From Brassica napus (lineage: Eukaryota > Streptophyta > Magnoliopsida > Brassicales > Brassicaceae), in NCBI RefSeq assembly GCF_020379485.1, contig NC_063452.1, positions 54,589,377 to 54,653,376 of the forward strand: a stretch of 64,000 bases of DNA, read 5' to 3'. A program made the position numbers and the translations under genes. How positions within the stretch are numbered: position 1 is the first letter of the stretch; each line of letters starts with the position of its first letter. Of this stretch, positions 10,623 to 23,154 are shown in pieces. Under the pieces are notes generated by a model. The model did not search any database, had not been told where the DNA came from, and saw nothing but the letters and a program-made list of their open reading frames with translations.

Positions 10623-12250
10623 GGGGTTTAATAACCGGTTAAAACTACTCAGTATTAACTACACTAAACCAGATTCTAATAAATTGATATAAGAACTATT
10701 CAGAAAGAATGGACAAATAATAAGTAAAACTCGATGATAACCCGCTGATTTTTTATAATAATGCTTGTTTATTAAATGGTTTTAACATTTTGCAACACTA
10801 CAATCTTTATTGACTATAAAATGACGAATACAAATGTTTGTCTCTTAAATATATCATTGTTGTTGAAGAGCTAACGTATTACATATTGTTTTAATTATTT
10901 TTAAGACTTCATATGCACAAAAAAAAATTAATTATTGTGGGTGATACAAATCACCAAAACCAAATAGGCAACATCGATTGAATAATGACGAAATGGGATT
11001 GGGTTTTCAGCTCTCGATTTGTTTACTATTGACTTTCCATAAGTGATTTCATTTTCTACATCTATAAAATTGTGATTTCGTTCTCGTCTTTGTTGCATTG
11101 ATATGAGTTAGTTTGTTTTTTAACTTCTTCTATTAAGGTGAATTACATAAGTGTCAATTTAAAAAGATAGACATATGTAAAAATTAGTTCCACTCCAGAT
11201 ACATATCTAAGAATCAAAATTTTGAAGAAAATCACCGGCAAACTATATTAATAGATTAGTGTTCATATCTAATATATCAAACTATTATACAATATAACTG
11301 CAGCCTCGAAATATAAATGTTTGTCTAGTATATATTCACCAGTTTGGTCTAAACATCATCTAATTCTATAACAACAAAACATATTACTTATTTTATTAGT
11401 CTAGGCTTCTGAGGTTTAGTTACTTAAGAGTATACAGATAAAAATATATATAATACTTTACTATTCTAGTATATGTAAATTATGTATAAATAAGAACTGT
11501 TTGATTTATTAAATGATAAATCATAAAACTTATAATAAATAGTTTAAATCTCTCATTCTTACAATTATAATAGTTAGATGGGATATTATGGAGAAACAAT
11601 ATTAGACGAATGATCAAATCTCTCATTCTTGAGGTGATTGGGATCTTGTCATCATATTTCATTAAAAACTTTTTAGGAACAAAAATCAAGACTAAATTAG
11701 TTAATCTGAACGAAATAATATATATATATATATAGTGCTTCCAATATTAAAAATCACTTTGATTTGAAGAAGTGTGTTTCTCGGATTCTCATGATGAAAT
11801 AAGATATCAGAAACCACCTATTTAAAAAATAATTTTGTATACATAAAAGTATATACATTAGAGTAATCACATAAATTAAAACCAATACCCTTTGTTAATT
11901 TACAATCACATTTTTGGTAAATAAATCAAAACAATCATTTTATTTACTCTATATGATATAAATTAAAATTTATTGATATTGATAGTATATTTTAATATAA
12001 ATATTTATTATTGACACTTCCTACTCATATTATTTTTTAACATTTGTATATTTGCTGTAACAAAAATTTAAACCATTAATCACAAAATTTTTAATGTGAG
12101 ATTTTTCAATACAAATTTCAAAATTAAAATATTAAGATCTCAAAAAAATTTCATTGGAAATTATAAAATTAACATATTTATAAATTTTTATATAGTACAT
12201 AATTTATTTCAAATGATATTAATATATATATAATATGAATATCTATTAAT
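10623..12250. other. AT-rich spacer
   Basis: No gene, LTR or TIR recognised. A short (AT)n microsatellite occurs at about 11,717-11,735. Confidence 0.5.
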
Positions 12251-12254
12251 GAAA

Positions 12255-12950
12255 CTTCATATTCATACGATTTATTAGGATTAGACATTTTATCTGATAC
12301 CCAAACTCGTATCTGAATCCGATCCGAAGTAGCAAAATATCGAACGGTTATTGAATTTGGAGACATTGGATATCCAAACCCAAACAGATAATATTCAAAT
12401 CCGAATGATATCCGAAAATAACCAAACATAAGTATACTTAACCCTATATTTCTAGTTTACTTCTCTCATTTTATTCAAAATATTTACATTAATGATGCAC
12501 ATTGCTCAAAATTAGATAATATACATATAATTATGGACAAAATCATTTGCTACTCATTTAAAATACAATCAAGTTTTTGTTTCTTGCATTAACAAAAGTT
12601 CCATCTAGAATTACAAAACAACAACTAAATTAGTGGCTTTCTGTTTTTAAAGCTTTATCTCCAAACCTATTAAAAGATTAATCTTTTGAAAATTAGTAAA
12701 CCAGTTAAGTTAAAAATATATTTTAAATACAAAAAAAAATTAAACAATGAATAATTTATTTAATTTTTCTTCAAAATTTAGATATCCAAACCCGACCCAA
12801 TATATCTGAACCCAAACATAAAATACCCGAACCGGACCCGAAGTGTAGAAATACCCGAACAGGTTCTATACCTTTATACTGAAATATCCAAAAATCCTAA
12901 ATTCCCGATACGAACCTGAACGTGTATCTGAACGCTCACCCCTACGATAT
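12255..12950. repeat. Two patches of degenerate ACCCGAA-type minisatellite
   Basis: At about 12,260-12,430 and 12,780-12,945, words such as CCCGAAC, CCGGACCCGAA, GATATCCAAACCC and TACCCGAA recur at irregular spacing. This repeat vocabulary is unlike the surrounding AT-rich DNA. I recall similar blocks in Brassicaceae intergenic DNA but cannot assign a family. Confidence 0.55.
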
Positions 12951-14106
12951 ATGATCATTTGTATCTTGCTTGAACAAAAAAAGTTAAACCATTGATCACA
13001 CGATTTTTAATGTGGAATTTTTACCATTTTTAGTAATTTATAGTCGTTTTTAAAAATTCAAAATATAACATATAAGAAAAAATCTAATTTTTTTTATTAT
13101 ATCTTTAATGTGATTGTTTAATTTCTTTTAATAATATAAAATTAAACAAAAAAGAGAGAAGATACAAAAATTGTTATCAAATATGTATTATTCATAATCA
13201 TTAATTGTCATACATATGCTAACCATATTAGGTAATTTTTTAGCTTTTATTTAAGGAAAGAAAAAAAAATTTGGTATACTAATAATTAATTTGATAGTTA
13301 GTTTAATAAAAAACATAGTATAAGTTTTTCTGAACCAATTTATTTTTCTAAGAATTCTAAGGCTTCAATTGGTGACACCATTTTAGGAAAAAAAAAAGAT
13401 GATTGAATTTGTTATTCCTTCAAATTGTTGAATGTTTTGTCAAATTGTTAGTACATAGGTCCCACTATATTCATTTGTTTTCCTCATAAACGTGGGAATT
13501 CTTTAACAAATATTTCCTCCTCTAATCTTGATGAGGAACAAGTGGAAAACAATAATTAAAGTGTTAAAAATTAAAAAAAAAAAAACAAAATATAGATAAT
13601 TCAAAAAATGGCGCAAGACACTACAAAACTATTAACTCATCGTCATCCAAGATCAATTAACTGCATCATATACCCCAAAAGAAGGAAACAAAAAAAGTTT
13701 GAACTTATCTTCTTAATCTTATGATTATCCTACTAACTCTATAAATACTTAAGTATTCTTCCTCCTTAGAAAATCTCATTGACGAAAGCAGAAGCAGAGT
13801 TAATAGATTTATGCTCTCTATTTTCTTTTAGAAAAAGTGAATTTCTATAGCTGACCAGTTATGGCGTGCAAATAGTGGTACACGACGCCTATAGTTGTTA
13901 ATTCTTTATTGTGTTTTAATATTCGTTTGTGTTTTACTGTGTGGTGAGCAAAGGTCAGTTTTCAATACGTGGAGTTAACTGGTATTAGAAGTTTAAAACT
14001 TGGTTTCATTGTGCGTGTATTTTAAATACTAGTTATATTCCACTTTAAAATATGAAAACACATGTTCATCTCTTTTTTTTACCATTCATGTTTACTTTTT
14101 GTTCAA
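12951..14106. other. AT-rich spacer
   Basis: Non-coding and AT-rich. The segment at about 13,600-13,990 is more complex and has a TATA-like CTATAAATAC at 13,739, but no ORF follows. Confidence 0.4.
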
Positions 14107-14133
14107 CTAGTGGTGTGTCCGCGCTACGCGCGG
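14107..14133 (-). mobile_element. Helitron 3' terminus (CTAG with GC-rich hairpin)
   Basis: Read on the minus strand there is a perfect stem CCGCGC / GCGCGG with a 3-nt loop (14119-14133), then about 8 nt, then CTAG followed by T. This is the signature of a Helitron 3' end inserted between A and T. The body would extend to higher coordinates. I did not find its 5' TC end. Confidence 0.75.
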
Positions 14134-16306
14134 ATTATTTGATATTTTGTAGTTTTTTTTTTGTGCTTATTTGTTATAAAAACTGAATTATCACTATCAG
14201 TAATAGTTTTTCTATTGCATAAAGATGATTTGTTTTATAAATGTCTTTGTAGGTTATTTTAAGGTATCCTTATAGCATGAATCGATCTTTGGTGGGCACT
14301 ATTACTGGTGGAAAACACAAATTAGCTTAGCTATTATATTAAACCCCGACTCATTGTAGCTCATAATGAAATTTAGAACTTGTGAGCCTTTTTTACTCAT
14401 CAAATGACTATTTTATTAGTTAAGAAACTTCACCAATCTGGTTTTGGTCAATGTTTTAAAACTGGTCCAGAAGATAAATCAGATATTTATTCAGATAGAT
14501 CATGGTAGTTCGACCGTATCAAACGTGGTTCAATTATCTAATTTAATATTTTTTAGATATATAATTTAAAATAAAGTTAGTAAATATGATACGTAAATAA
14601 AATATAAATTAATATCAAATATAAAACATTATAAATATAAGGTATTTTATATGTTTGGTTCATAGATTTTTGATAGTTTAATTGGTTTATATTAAGTTCA
14701 ATTATTTCAAGATTCAATCTAACATTTGACCAGTTTATGGTAAAACCAACTATTAAACCCAACTCACCTATGTGATTGAGTCATAGTCAAACTTAGTCCA
14801 ACCACAGATCGTTCGGTTTTAAAAACACTACTTTTAGTATATTTTTAAGTGTGGATCCTATTAAACAATTATTTGAATGTTAGGGAACTATATATATTGT
14901 AAAAATTTGGATATTGTTTTATTAATATAAGCGCTATAATATAGACTAATATGTAAGAGTAACTCTAGTGAAAGGATATGCTCCGGTATCTAACTATTAA
15001 AGAAAAAAGAAAAAAAATCAAAAATAGAAGTGAAGATGTGATATCCCGATTCTCGTTTAAGATGCTTTAGAGCATCATTAGCGGTGAGCTCTTAAAGAGT
15101 TTCTCACCATTAAAAATATAGAAAATAATTTAAAAATGAGAGAAAATATAGAGACCATTACAAGATATCATATTGTCTCTGAATATCTTGAGTGCTGATT
15201 TAATATTTTATAAATGAATGTTGATTAAGTCGTAAATGAAGTAAGAAACTATTACAAGATATCAGTAATAAGGAAAAGGTCTTTTACAACATTTTGCTCT
15301 TCTTTTTTCGGTAAAGGCAGGATGAAGAAAACTGATGAGTGCTGCATATAAGTGTAAATATATGAACAATTTAAACGATTTTCAATGAAGTAAAACAAAC
15401 TAAGTCATTTGCTAAGGTATTTTTTGGCCATGTTACGTGTATTAGGAATGTCTGATTGAGTTATTGGGAATACATTAAGATATTACTGGCATGGGCTTGG
15501 TGGCCCAATTTCTGTGAGGCATTAACCATAACCCAAGGATTAGGGAGACCATTAAAACTGCACCATTCTGTTAATCGCGATGAAGTCACAAAAATGACAT
15601 TTATTAAAGGGTAAAATATCCCTAATACCTTTGGCTTAAAATTAAATAAACAAACAAAAACAAATAAAAAAAATGAAAAAATGAAATTTTTTATAGTTTC
15701 AGATTAGATGTTTTCAGATTCGAAATTTTTTATAACTTTTTTTTGAAATTTTTTTCCAAATTTTTTTTCTTTTCAAATTTTCTTTTTATAATTCAAAAAT
15801 ACTTTTTGAAACTGTTTTTTAAATTTAAATTTTTAATTTTTTAGTATTTATTTTTTCTTTTATAAAATTTTGAATCCTAATTCCAAAACCTCACCCCTTA
15901 ACTCTAAACCCTAAGGTTTAGATTAATTAACACAAGAAGTATAAGCGTATATTTACCTCTTTAATAAAATCTATTTTTGTGACTTTGGGCTTTAAATGCT
16001 AGTTTAGGAACAAAAACTTTGTTTGGTTTGGTGCTATTCTAGTCTTTTTCTCTAATTTAAATGAACCTAATCTTTGAATCAGTTCAATGTTGATTCCAGT
16101 TTTTCATAAAAGCAAATTCGAACCATTGAAGTAACCGACTCTGATAAAAAAAAAGAAGTAAACCGACAAAAATCTTGTAAATTAAAGTATCACAATAGAA
16201 ATCAATCTATACATTTAAAATACACCAAGTATGAATACACAAGAATCTTAGGACAGACTTCTACCAAGGTATCAGCTAATATCAAAAGAGAGAAATAAGA
16301 ACTTAC
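14134..16306. other. Spacer, possible Helitron body, no genes
   Basis: AT-rich DNA with no supported coding region. A MITE-like word GAGCATCATTAGCGG occurs at about 15,072. Poly-T-rich foldback-prone sequence spans 15,640-15,900. Confidence 0.4.
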
Positions 16307-17249
16307 ATAACCAGTCTATCATCTGAAAGAGAAGAAAGCATACGTTTGACAGCCACTGGTGTTCCTCTCCAATAGGCTTTCACAATCTCACCAAATAAAC
16401 CCTAACAAAATGTGACCAAAGATCCAATTAGTCCACTGCACTGAACTAAACAAACTCAAGACTATGGATCCATCACCTACGATCAAAACTTGATTCAAAA
16501 AGAATACACAAACCTTTCCAATCATGGCTGCATTTGAGAAATCCAGCTCAACAGGGTCAATCTCCCAGTCACACTTCTTTGGAATTGGTGGTGGCAAAGG
16601 CTTTGGTTCAAAGTGACTTCCGTTTTGACTCTTCGTAGACAAAATTCAATCAGCCACAAGCATTAAAGCAGGCTGCTTTGCTTCACAGAGAAAGTTCCTA
16701 AATTTATTGCAATAATATTTTAATATTTCATAGCAATTTTTCTACCTCAAGATATGAAAGTTTATAACTTTGATATTAAAAAAATTCACATAAGATAAAA
16801 CGCCATGAGATTTGAGTAGCTCGATCATTTTCTGCTTCCTAGCTCATATTAGCTTCTGCATCAGCCAGAGGCTTTCAAAACACACACACAACAAAAGTTT
16901 CAGATCAAACATGATATAAAGAGATAAAAGAACCGAATAACATTGAAAAAAAGAGTGTACCGTGTTCTTCCACCTGTTCTGAGCGTTGACATCAGCGCCA
17001 AACTCGATCAGACATTTAACAACATCAATCCACCCGAGACGTTTGGTTGTCGTAATCTCTGGCGTGAACCAGAGACGGATCTTTCTCCAGGAGCTTCCGG
17101 ACTGTAGATGCGTCGTTCTGGTGCGCGTCGTGGCACAGGATCAGAGACGGTTTGCTCACGCGCGCCTTCTCCTTCTGTTTGTCGTATGCCGGTGCTGGCC
17201 CAGCGCTCGTTTCGCCACCGTCTCCAGCCGCCGACGTTTCGGAGCTCAT
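16307..17249 (-). pseudogene. VIK: VIK-like ankyrin/Raf-type kinase, truncated pseudogene
   Basis: Arabidopsis VIK (VH1-interacting kinase) has N-terminal ankyrin repeats and a kinase domain. Here exon 1 (17,249 down) starts MSSETSAAGDGGE and continues YDKQKEKARVS and LVHARDYD. A deletion of about 25 bp then shifts the frame before WIDVVKCLIEFGADVNAQNR. The next exon (about 16,796-16,866) contains a substituted or inserted stretch with a stop inside ADAE...KQKMIELLKSHG. Exon 3 (from 16,514) encodes NGSHFEPKPLPPPIPKKCDW and ends MIGK. Exon 4 (16,307-16,401) encodes FGEIVKAYWRGTPVAVKR with the ATP-binding Lys. Nothing of the remaining kinase domain was found below 16,300. Frameshift, stop and truncation together mark a dead 5' gene fragment. 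Upstream sequence (17,250-17,640) looks like retained promoter or leader. Confidence 0.9.
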
Positions 17250-17840
17250 CTCAACCGGTAAGGTGATGAGATTGTCGGAGTTGGTAATCAGAAAAGACTA
17301 TTCTTCTCGATTTCGCTGAGGTTGTTCATCTCTGAGAGCTTGGGGATTTATAGTTTGAGTTTCCATCGGTTACTTTGGAGATGATGGGGTTGATTGAATG
17401 CTTGAGAGTGAGATGAGTGGGGTAAATCACGTTAAAGTTGGGCTTTACGTTTGTATTAATGAAAGTTGAAACTGTCGGCTACTGATCTTTGATTGTTGAT
17501 GTTGAGAAGATGATACAGACAACACGACGCGCGCGAGAAGGGGGAGGGAGCGTGGGCTACACCGATCTACTCGGGAGCTGACAGGTGTCGAAAAACGCCT
17601 CTTCCTCCTTGATGAGGTGGAGGGCTGTGTGCATCACACAAGTCAACTTTATATATTAAGATTCTTTTTTTATTTTTCCTCTTTATTCAATTTTTTTTTC
17701 AATTCAATTCAGTAAATGAAATTTTGTTCAACTTTTTTTTCATTCATTTCATTTTTTACACAGTCACCAATTGAAGCCTAAGAATCATCATCTTCATGAT
17801 GACATGTAACTACGAAAACATGTTGTAATGTTCCAGGATT
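17250..17840. other. Spacer between VIK pseudogene and MSL copy 1
   Basis: 17,250-17,640 is GC-richer and probably the former VIK 5' leader and promoter. 17,640-17,780 is T-rich. No ORF supported. Confidence 0.4.
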
Positions 17841-17965
17841 AATATACAGGGGATACACACCAAAACGTAAACCGAGTTTTATAATTCAGTTGAATCGAAG
17901 CAACACATTTTGTAATAACCCACTTGTACTAGTGAAAATAAATGCAAAAGGACAGAAGGAAGTTA

Positions 17966-20610
17966 TCATTTGTGACCGGTGAGACGAACATCTTGAGGAA
18001 GGAGGGTGTAATCAATCTCTAGGTCCTCGAGTATTCGTTTGAGCGCGATGACCAGCTCGGTTCTCCTGAGATTTTTCTCTACAAAAATTTGGAAGTTCAT
18101 GGTGTGTGTGACGACCAGATTCAAATTCAGCTTGTTCACATTCTCAATCTCCTTCACGAACAACATGAGATCTGGATACCAATTTTGTGGGTTCTGCACC
18201 AAGTACCTAACCAAATACAGACCAATAACTTGTCGTCAATACTCAGTGAGTTAGTTGATTTAAGATGATTCTTGTTTTGATACTTACTCTGATATCTTGT
18301 CCTTGAGTGTGGCGATTTTCGCGGTGGGCGTTGAGAATGCGATGGAGAATAGTATTGAATCTCCCATATCTGGACTTCTGTAGAAATTACTTATTGGCTT
18401 TGAAATCAAAGTCGCATTTGGATAAAACACTTTCTCATTGTCAATCTTGAGGAACACCGTAGTTAAAAGATCTATTTGTTCAACCAACAACTTCAAAGCA
18501 CAGAAAAAGAAAAGAAAAGAGAATTAGATGTTTTAAATGAGTAGTAATATTGAGCAAAAAAATTTCAAAGTTATTAGCTTACCATCACACCATCGACAAC
18601 ACAACGATCACCAACGTCGTAAGGGTGTATCACGAAGACAAACACAAAAGATTCAAAGATATTCTTGCAAGTGCTTCCGAACAAGAAAGCAAAACCCACG
18701 AATTTTGCGGAGAATACCACCAAAAACTTGGTCGTTAATACATCCAAAAGTATTAACCAAATGATGAATGTGACAACTGACAAGACTCCAGTTATAAGAT
18801 TCTCCACCTGCTTAACCGCTGTTTTTGTATCGTTCAGTGCATGTCCTAATGCTTTCCTACTTGTGTAAACTTTAATCTGTAAAAAAATGGCAAACACTTG
18901 CTTACACACTTTAACCTACTCAAGACTAAACAAAACATCTCAAAACATGCATAGGTAGAAATAAAATAGACTTAAAGCGTTAACAATCCCACAAGAAAAT
19001 AAGTCTTATATTTGGAAAGGTGTTTGAAGAATATTACCACCCATTCTGTAAAAGCATTGCGTGTGATTTTTCCAGTCTCGGCACCTTCTATTAATGGAGT
19101 TACAAGGTCTACCTCTTCCTTAATCATGAACCTTAGCAAGTCATCTTCCTCTATGTAACTGATCAAAGATTATATAAAAATCCAAGTTTGTATGCTTAAG
19201 ATTAAAAAAAAACTATAAGAAAGTAGAGTATTGTGTGCACGAGATGACTTACCTAGAATTAGGCTGAGCAACATTGTTGAAGATATCATAAGCAACCGCC
19301 ACAGCCTCCATCTCACAAGTTATCTCCTTATCAGCTCTCTTTTTCCGATTGATACTCTCATCTAAGGTGTTAGATATGGTTGAAGCTCCAACGGCTTCAA
19401 TCAAGACCCGCATTGTCCAAGCAGAGACCTTCTCTTGTTTCATCTTGTGAACCTTTCCCATATCCAACACCTTCTTCTCTTTCACCGTTCCACTGGTGCT
19501 AGTGAAACTAAGGTGGCCCGTGCTCGGCTCACGCCCAACTCTCTCTGCCTCTTCGATAAGCGGAGGTCCTGAGAGAGTCTGGAGAACGTACTGGTGGAAG
19601 ATAGACTCTTGAATCCTTTCAAAGAAGTTTCTGACGTTGAACTTTGATGCAAGGACTTTCAATGCATACGTCTTCGCCAAGAAAAGGATTGAACCGATGA
19701 GGAGGGAGACGATGGTCCACGTTATAAAATGTAGAAACCTCTTGGTCTTACGAGAGTGTTTATCATCATCGTCGAAGAGAAGTACCCAAGCAACAAGAAT
19801 TAAGCTGAACCAAATGAAGACTTGAACATTCTTCTTCATGCTATGGACAAAGTACAACACTTTTTTACGTAGGAGATAGTTCCTTTCTATGATGAAAACC
19901 GCTAAATGCATGAACCAATTCGTCACGAACATGCCGCTAAGCGTTACCATCACAAGAACGCACCATTTCCAAACTTCCAGACCCTTAATGTGATGCTTCT
20001 TCACCGTGTCATAGGTTAAACTCACAGCCAAAGTGCATAGAGTGGCAACAAACAGTAGCAACTCAAGCATAGCTAGAGGTCTGATTCCACTACGCTTCAC
20101 TTGGTGTAGTTTAACCTGTTTGTAGATTTCTTCATTTTCATCTGTTTCGTCCTCATCGACTCTACTCATGGCTGCTGAGTTGATGCTCCTATTCGATTTG
20201 TTACTAGGGGAAGTCTTGTTAAAAGAAGTCCTTGAAAATGAATTAGCACCATAATGTTCCTTGGGAGTTCCACTGTTTTCCTCAACTATAGTCTTATCGA
20301 ATCGATAAGACTGTTGCTGCCCAAACCTTGAGTTGGACTTGGAGTAAACTGACTTTGAGAGAGATCTCCTTCGAACTAGACCTTCAGTGCTAGGACTTGG
20401 AACTTTAGGCGGCTTATGAGCACTTCCAGGTAACTTATAGATTTCAGGAGGAGGAATGCTTAGCGGCTCTAGTTTTGCAGTCTCTCTATCTGACATTGGT
20501 GAAGCCTCTACTTTGGAAGAAGGAGATGATGATGGATCATCTTTTGACGCTTCTTTATCTAAAAAATTGATTACAACTTCTCCTCCGTTGCTGGCTCTCC
20601 TCTCTGCCAT
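17966..20610 (-). CDS. MSL9: Mechanosensitive channel of small conductance-like (MSL9/MSL10 type), intact copy
   Basis: Plasma-membrane channel gated by membrane tension, MscS family. Five exons on the minus strand: 20,610-19,253, 19,158-19,038, 18,876-18,583, 18,490-18,288 and 18,206-17,966. All have GT-AG borders and sum to 2,217 nt (738 codons plus stop), a normal length for MSL9/MSL10. The start MAERR is preferred over an in-frame ATG seven codons upstream because family members start MAERR and copy 2 has a stop just before that ATG. The N-terminal soluble region is Ser/Pro-rich. Then come hydrophobic helices (e.g. LAMLELLLFVATLCTLAVSL) and the motif RNFFERIQESIFHQYVLQTL. Exon 3 carries the pore-side helix and PYDVGDRCVVDGVM. 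The C-terminus is DYTLLPQDVRLTGHK. MSL9 rather than MSL10 is inferred from synteny with ACL5. Convergent with ACL5 in the ancestral order. Confidence 0.95.
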
Positions 20611-20639
20611 CCCAAAGTCACCTCCAACCAAGAAGTTTG

Positions 20640-21620
20640 TGATTTGATTTTAATCCAGTGGCTCTTTGAAGATCCCAAAAAGTTATAGCAGTTCCTAAGA
20701 ACACAATAGTATAAAAGTCTACCAGTGATTAGATCAGTCACCAACAATTAAGCTATTAGATACAATGACGCCAACTTTGGACAAAGTTATCACTGTTTGT
20801 TTTTCATGACCAAACTATTATTAGGAGCTTTTACTTTTTTTTTGAAAAATGTGAATGCTAAGCCTTAAAGCCTAAACCAAACCCTAAGGCTAGAACAAAT
20901 GTCGTCAAGAAAGACCATTTGTCCTTAGTAAATGAGTATTTAACTACTCAAAACAACACCTAGGAACTTTCTAGAAAACCCACCAATTATCCAAAGAAGG
21001 CCGTACGAAAGATCACAAGTTTACCAAAACAAATATGCATAGTTTCACTGAAACATAAAACCAGTACGGCCTCTAAGAATATTCGAGATATGAAGTTATT
21101 AAAACAGGGAATAAAAAAGGTTACCAACATCAGCTCTTGGGACAGAAGCAAAAGAATGGCGATGTAGATCTTACAAGAGATTTTAATCGATGACTACCAG
21201 AAAACAAACAAGAACAGTTAAAATCACATAGAAGCTACAATGATAAAACAGGTTACCAACATCAGCTCTTGGGACATAAGCAAAAGAATGGCGATGTAGA
21301 TCTTACAAGAGATTTTAATCGATGACTACCAGAAAACAAACAAGAACAGTTAAAATCACATAGAAGCTACAATGATAAAACAGAGCAGGTAAGGAACTCT
21401 GAATCATTTTGTGGGATAAAGGGAGAAGAACAGAAGATCTTACAAGGACACAGAGAGCCGAAGCAAGGAGTGATCTTGACACTTCAGTCTTGTTTTGCAA
21501 AGTACGAATTCCATTTTAAGTGCATTTTATAAACCAAACAAAGCTCCAGATTGATCCATAAAAGTACAAATGGGCGGCAATAAAACAAAGAGAATCACGT
21601 GGGGTTTCTGAGACGATTCC
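20640..21620 (-). promoter_or_regulatory. MSL copy 1 leader and upstream region
   Basis: Non-coding region 5' of the MSL gene, matched by 31,490-32,640 upstream of copy 2. It contains AG/GT words compatible with a leader intron (e.g. ACCAACATCAG, GCAGGTAAGG) and a 132-bp tandem duplication. No transcription start could be placed. Confidence 0.45.
21119..21383. repeat. 132-bp tandem duplication in MSL leader
   Basis: 21,119-21,250 and 21,251-21,383 both begin GGTTACCAACATCAGCTCTT and end AATGATAAAACAG, with about one difference (GACAGAAGC versus GACATAAGC). The homologous region upstream of copy 2 (31,757-31,888) has a single unit. Confidence 0.95.
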
Positions 21621-22200
21621 CATAAAAGTTTGTGCTTCTGATGAGATTGTTGATATATGAACGTATAAGATCAATGGATCTATAATCTTTTTTTGAAAAT
21701 ACTTATTGACATATTTTTCTTATGTCCAGCGAATGGATATATAATTTCTTTTTGGAGAAATATATACATATTTAAGCTTATATTCTTTTAGGTATTATTA
21801 AAATCATGATTTTCTATAAATAAATTGTTGTCCCATCTCCACCGAACTTGATGCAAAGAATATTACAAATCAACCTCATTTAATTAAATGATGTGCTTTA
21901 CCTAAAAAACAGAAATGAAGAACATGAATTCGAGTAGCCACACAAATTGGTGAAGAATAAGGTTGTGAAGACTATTATTAGTACAATAATTCTTAGATAT
22001 GTCACGGATTGGCCACTGACAAAAAAGATTGTGAAACCAGTGGTCTCTTAGGCTAATTAAATATTGATTAACCAATAAATGGAATATTACTTGGCCACTA
22101 CATGAATTCAATGTTCATGTACGTTGTAGTGTATCACCGTTTCGTTCTTTTAACGATCAACTCTTGCTTAGAGAGGAGTGTTCATTTTTAGACTCACTCA
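21620..22200. other. AT-rich spacer
   Basis: Nothing recognised beyond AT-rich DNA. Confidence 0.4.
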
Positions 22201-22204
22201 AAAA

Positions 22205-22575
22205 TTTCTCAGCACATAAACCGGGCCTTTTCTTTCTACATTGTCTTTTCCGGTTTAGTTTGGTTGACAAACAATATTGCTTGCGAATAAGGAATCTCCA
22301 AATCTACAAATCGAATTAGGTTGATTAATGTTTAGTGGTTTCAAAACCAGTTAAAGTACTAGTATGTTCTTCATTAGGATTCTAATATACCAACTATAGT
22401 GTATTATTCTACTTGGGAAACAAAAATGTGGCACTAATTAGAGTCTAAAGATTGTGACCACAGAACCACGACATATATAGTATAGTGGTTTGTGTTATAA
22501 CGTCAAGATTGTGACCAGTGAGATGAGTACTTCTTGAGAAAGATCGACCTCAAGTTCCTCGAGTATTTTGCTAAA
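22205..22575. pseudogene. Remnant joining ACL5 3' flank to an MSL 3' end
   Basis: 22,205-22,290 resembles the ACL5 downstream flank at about 910-1020 (CATAAACCGGGCCTTTTCTT and GGTTTAGTTTGGTTGACAAA). 22,510-22,575 resembles the last codons of MSL on the minus strand (TGTGACCAGTGAGATGAG, then CTCGAGTATTTTGCT). This looks like a third, tiny MSL remnant next to ACL5 downstream DNA, in the arrangement expected of the ancestral ACL5-MSL junction. Similarity was judged by eye. Confidence 0.55.
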
Positions 22576-23154
22576 TGGTCTAGAATCTGGTTTAAACCAC
22601 TAGGTAAAACCGGTATTGGAATTAATGAGGGTTTCGTTTGATAAGAAGAGATAAATATTACTAAATCTGTCCATACCGAAAATGTAACCGAGTTTTATGT
22701 GTTCAAATCAAACTAAAGCAAATCATGTTGTAATATAGTACAAGTGGTAATGATAAATGCAAAAAAGACATTTAAAAAGTGATCATTTGTGACCGGTGAG
22801 ATGAACATTTTGAGGAAGGAGGGTGTAATCGATTTCTAGATCCTCGAGAATTCGCTTGAGCGCGATGACCAGATCAGTTCTCCTGAGATTTTTCTCACCG
22901 AAATTTTGGAAGTTCATGGTATGTGTGACGACCAGATTCAAATTCAACTTGTTCACATTCTCAATCGCCTGCACGAACAACAAGAATTCTGGATACCAAT
23001 TTTGTGTGTTCTGCACCAAGTACCTGACCAAAGACACACCAAGTTCTCATCAATACAGATTAAGTGACAGAGTGAGTGAATAAGCCAGTGAGTGGTTAAT
23101 TTTTTTCCTATTTTCGCGCCCGAAGTTGAGAATGCGATGGAGAATAGTATTGAA

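Noticed and set aside
12178..12429. 83-codon minus-strand frame
   Set aside because: Lies in the ACCCGAA-type minisatellite patch, low complexity, no homology.
16986..17261. Plus-strand 91-codon frame
   Set aside because: Antisense of VIK-like exon 1, no independent support.
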